A stretch of DNA of 64,000 nucleotides, taken from assembly GCA_013911065.1 (NCBI GenBank), contig JACERV010000019.1, forward strand, positions 36,803-100,802, in the 5' to 3' direction. This document shows positions 63,845 to 64,000 of the stretch, piece by piece. Every line of letters starts with the position of its first letter. The stretch's first letter is position 1. The notes below the pieces were generated by a model that saw nothing but the letters and a program-made list of their open reading frames with translations, did no database searches and had not been told where the DNA came from. Position numbers and translations under genes: made by a program. This stretch comes from Ruminococcus sp. (GTDB lineage: Bacteria; Bacillota; Clostridia; Lachnospirales; Lachnospiraceae).

Positions 63845-64000
63845 AAACCCACTTCAAATACTTACAGCGATACAAGGTAAGCGTTTAATTTCGGGGTAGA
63901 TTTTCTTACCCCGAATTTATCTTTATAATGATTGCTAGGAAATGCTAACATTTCACCGCACCTGTTGTACTGGAAGCGAGCATTTCACTTTATTTTGAAG

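Overview
This window reads as a gut-type, spore-forming, anaerobic Firmicute of the Clostridia, most like Lachnospiraceae. The signs are strong AGGAGG ribosome binding sites, moderate GC, a spore photoproduct lyase, a choloylglycine-hydrolase-like enzyme, many ABC/two-component modules and ICE genes of the kind seen in Clostridia. The species cannot be named from the sequence alone.

Layout. (1) 1-9.5 kb: a cut-off MerR regulator, an ABC exporter with a VanS/VanR-like two-component system, a thioredoxin-fold DUF255 protein and a DrrAB-like ABC exporter, nearly all on the minus strand. (2) 10-24 kb: a chemotaxis receptor, a ferritin-like protein, a cluster of decayed gene fragments (13.65-14.52 kb), spore photoproduct lyase, a DUF6544 protein, an APC amino acid transporter, a berberine-bridge-type flavoenzyme, an XRE-controlled ABC operon with a likely self-repressing promoter, and an Ntn-hydrolase. 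(3) 24.4-26.7 kb: a 5'-truncated recombinase-in-trio (RIT) element abutting a truncated cytosine methyltransferase gene. (4) 26.6-51.55 kb: the remnant of an integrative conjugative element on the minus strand. It holds a complete-looking Tad/Flp-type pilus locus (prepilin peptidase, CpaB, CpaE-like, CpaF ATPase, TadB, TadC, pilin-like proteins), DUF4406, VirB6-like and DUF3852 genes, SpoVG, YodL, Dam and other typical ICE genes. A plus-strand cargo cassette (broken TSUP transporter, YkvA protein, AraC-type regulator, methionine aminopeptidase) interrupts it. (5) 51.9-64 kb: tmRNA, then chromosomal genes: Zn-dependent phospholipase C-like protein, a large ABC-FtsX exporter with its two-component system, an alanine/sodium symporter, hisH-hisF, ung and a lysine-rich zinc-ribbon protein.

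The strongest discovery is in the ICE. A 1.3-kilo-residue S-layer-homology surface protein is split by a 2,496-nt group II intron (40645-43140) with its own reverse transcriptase/HNH protein. The exon-intron boundary falls exactly on a codon boundary. The second exon is only 14 codons plus stop, so unspliced and spliced mRNAs would give proteins of nearly equal length with different C-termini. The intron's EBS1 can be located in a hairpin loop that pairs with the last six bases of exon 1. Two near-identical pilin-like genes bracket this split gene, and four proteins of the locus share a prepilin-like leader motif. No relaxase, VirB4 or coupling protein is visible, so the element looks transfer-deficient as seen here while its pilus and surface genes look intact.
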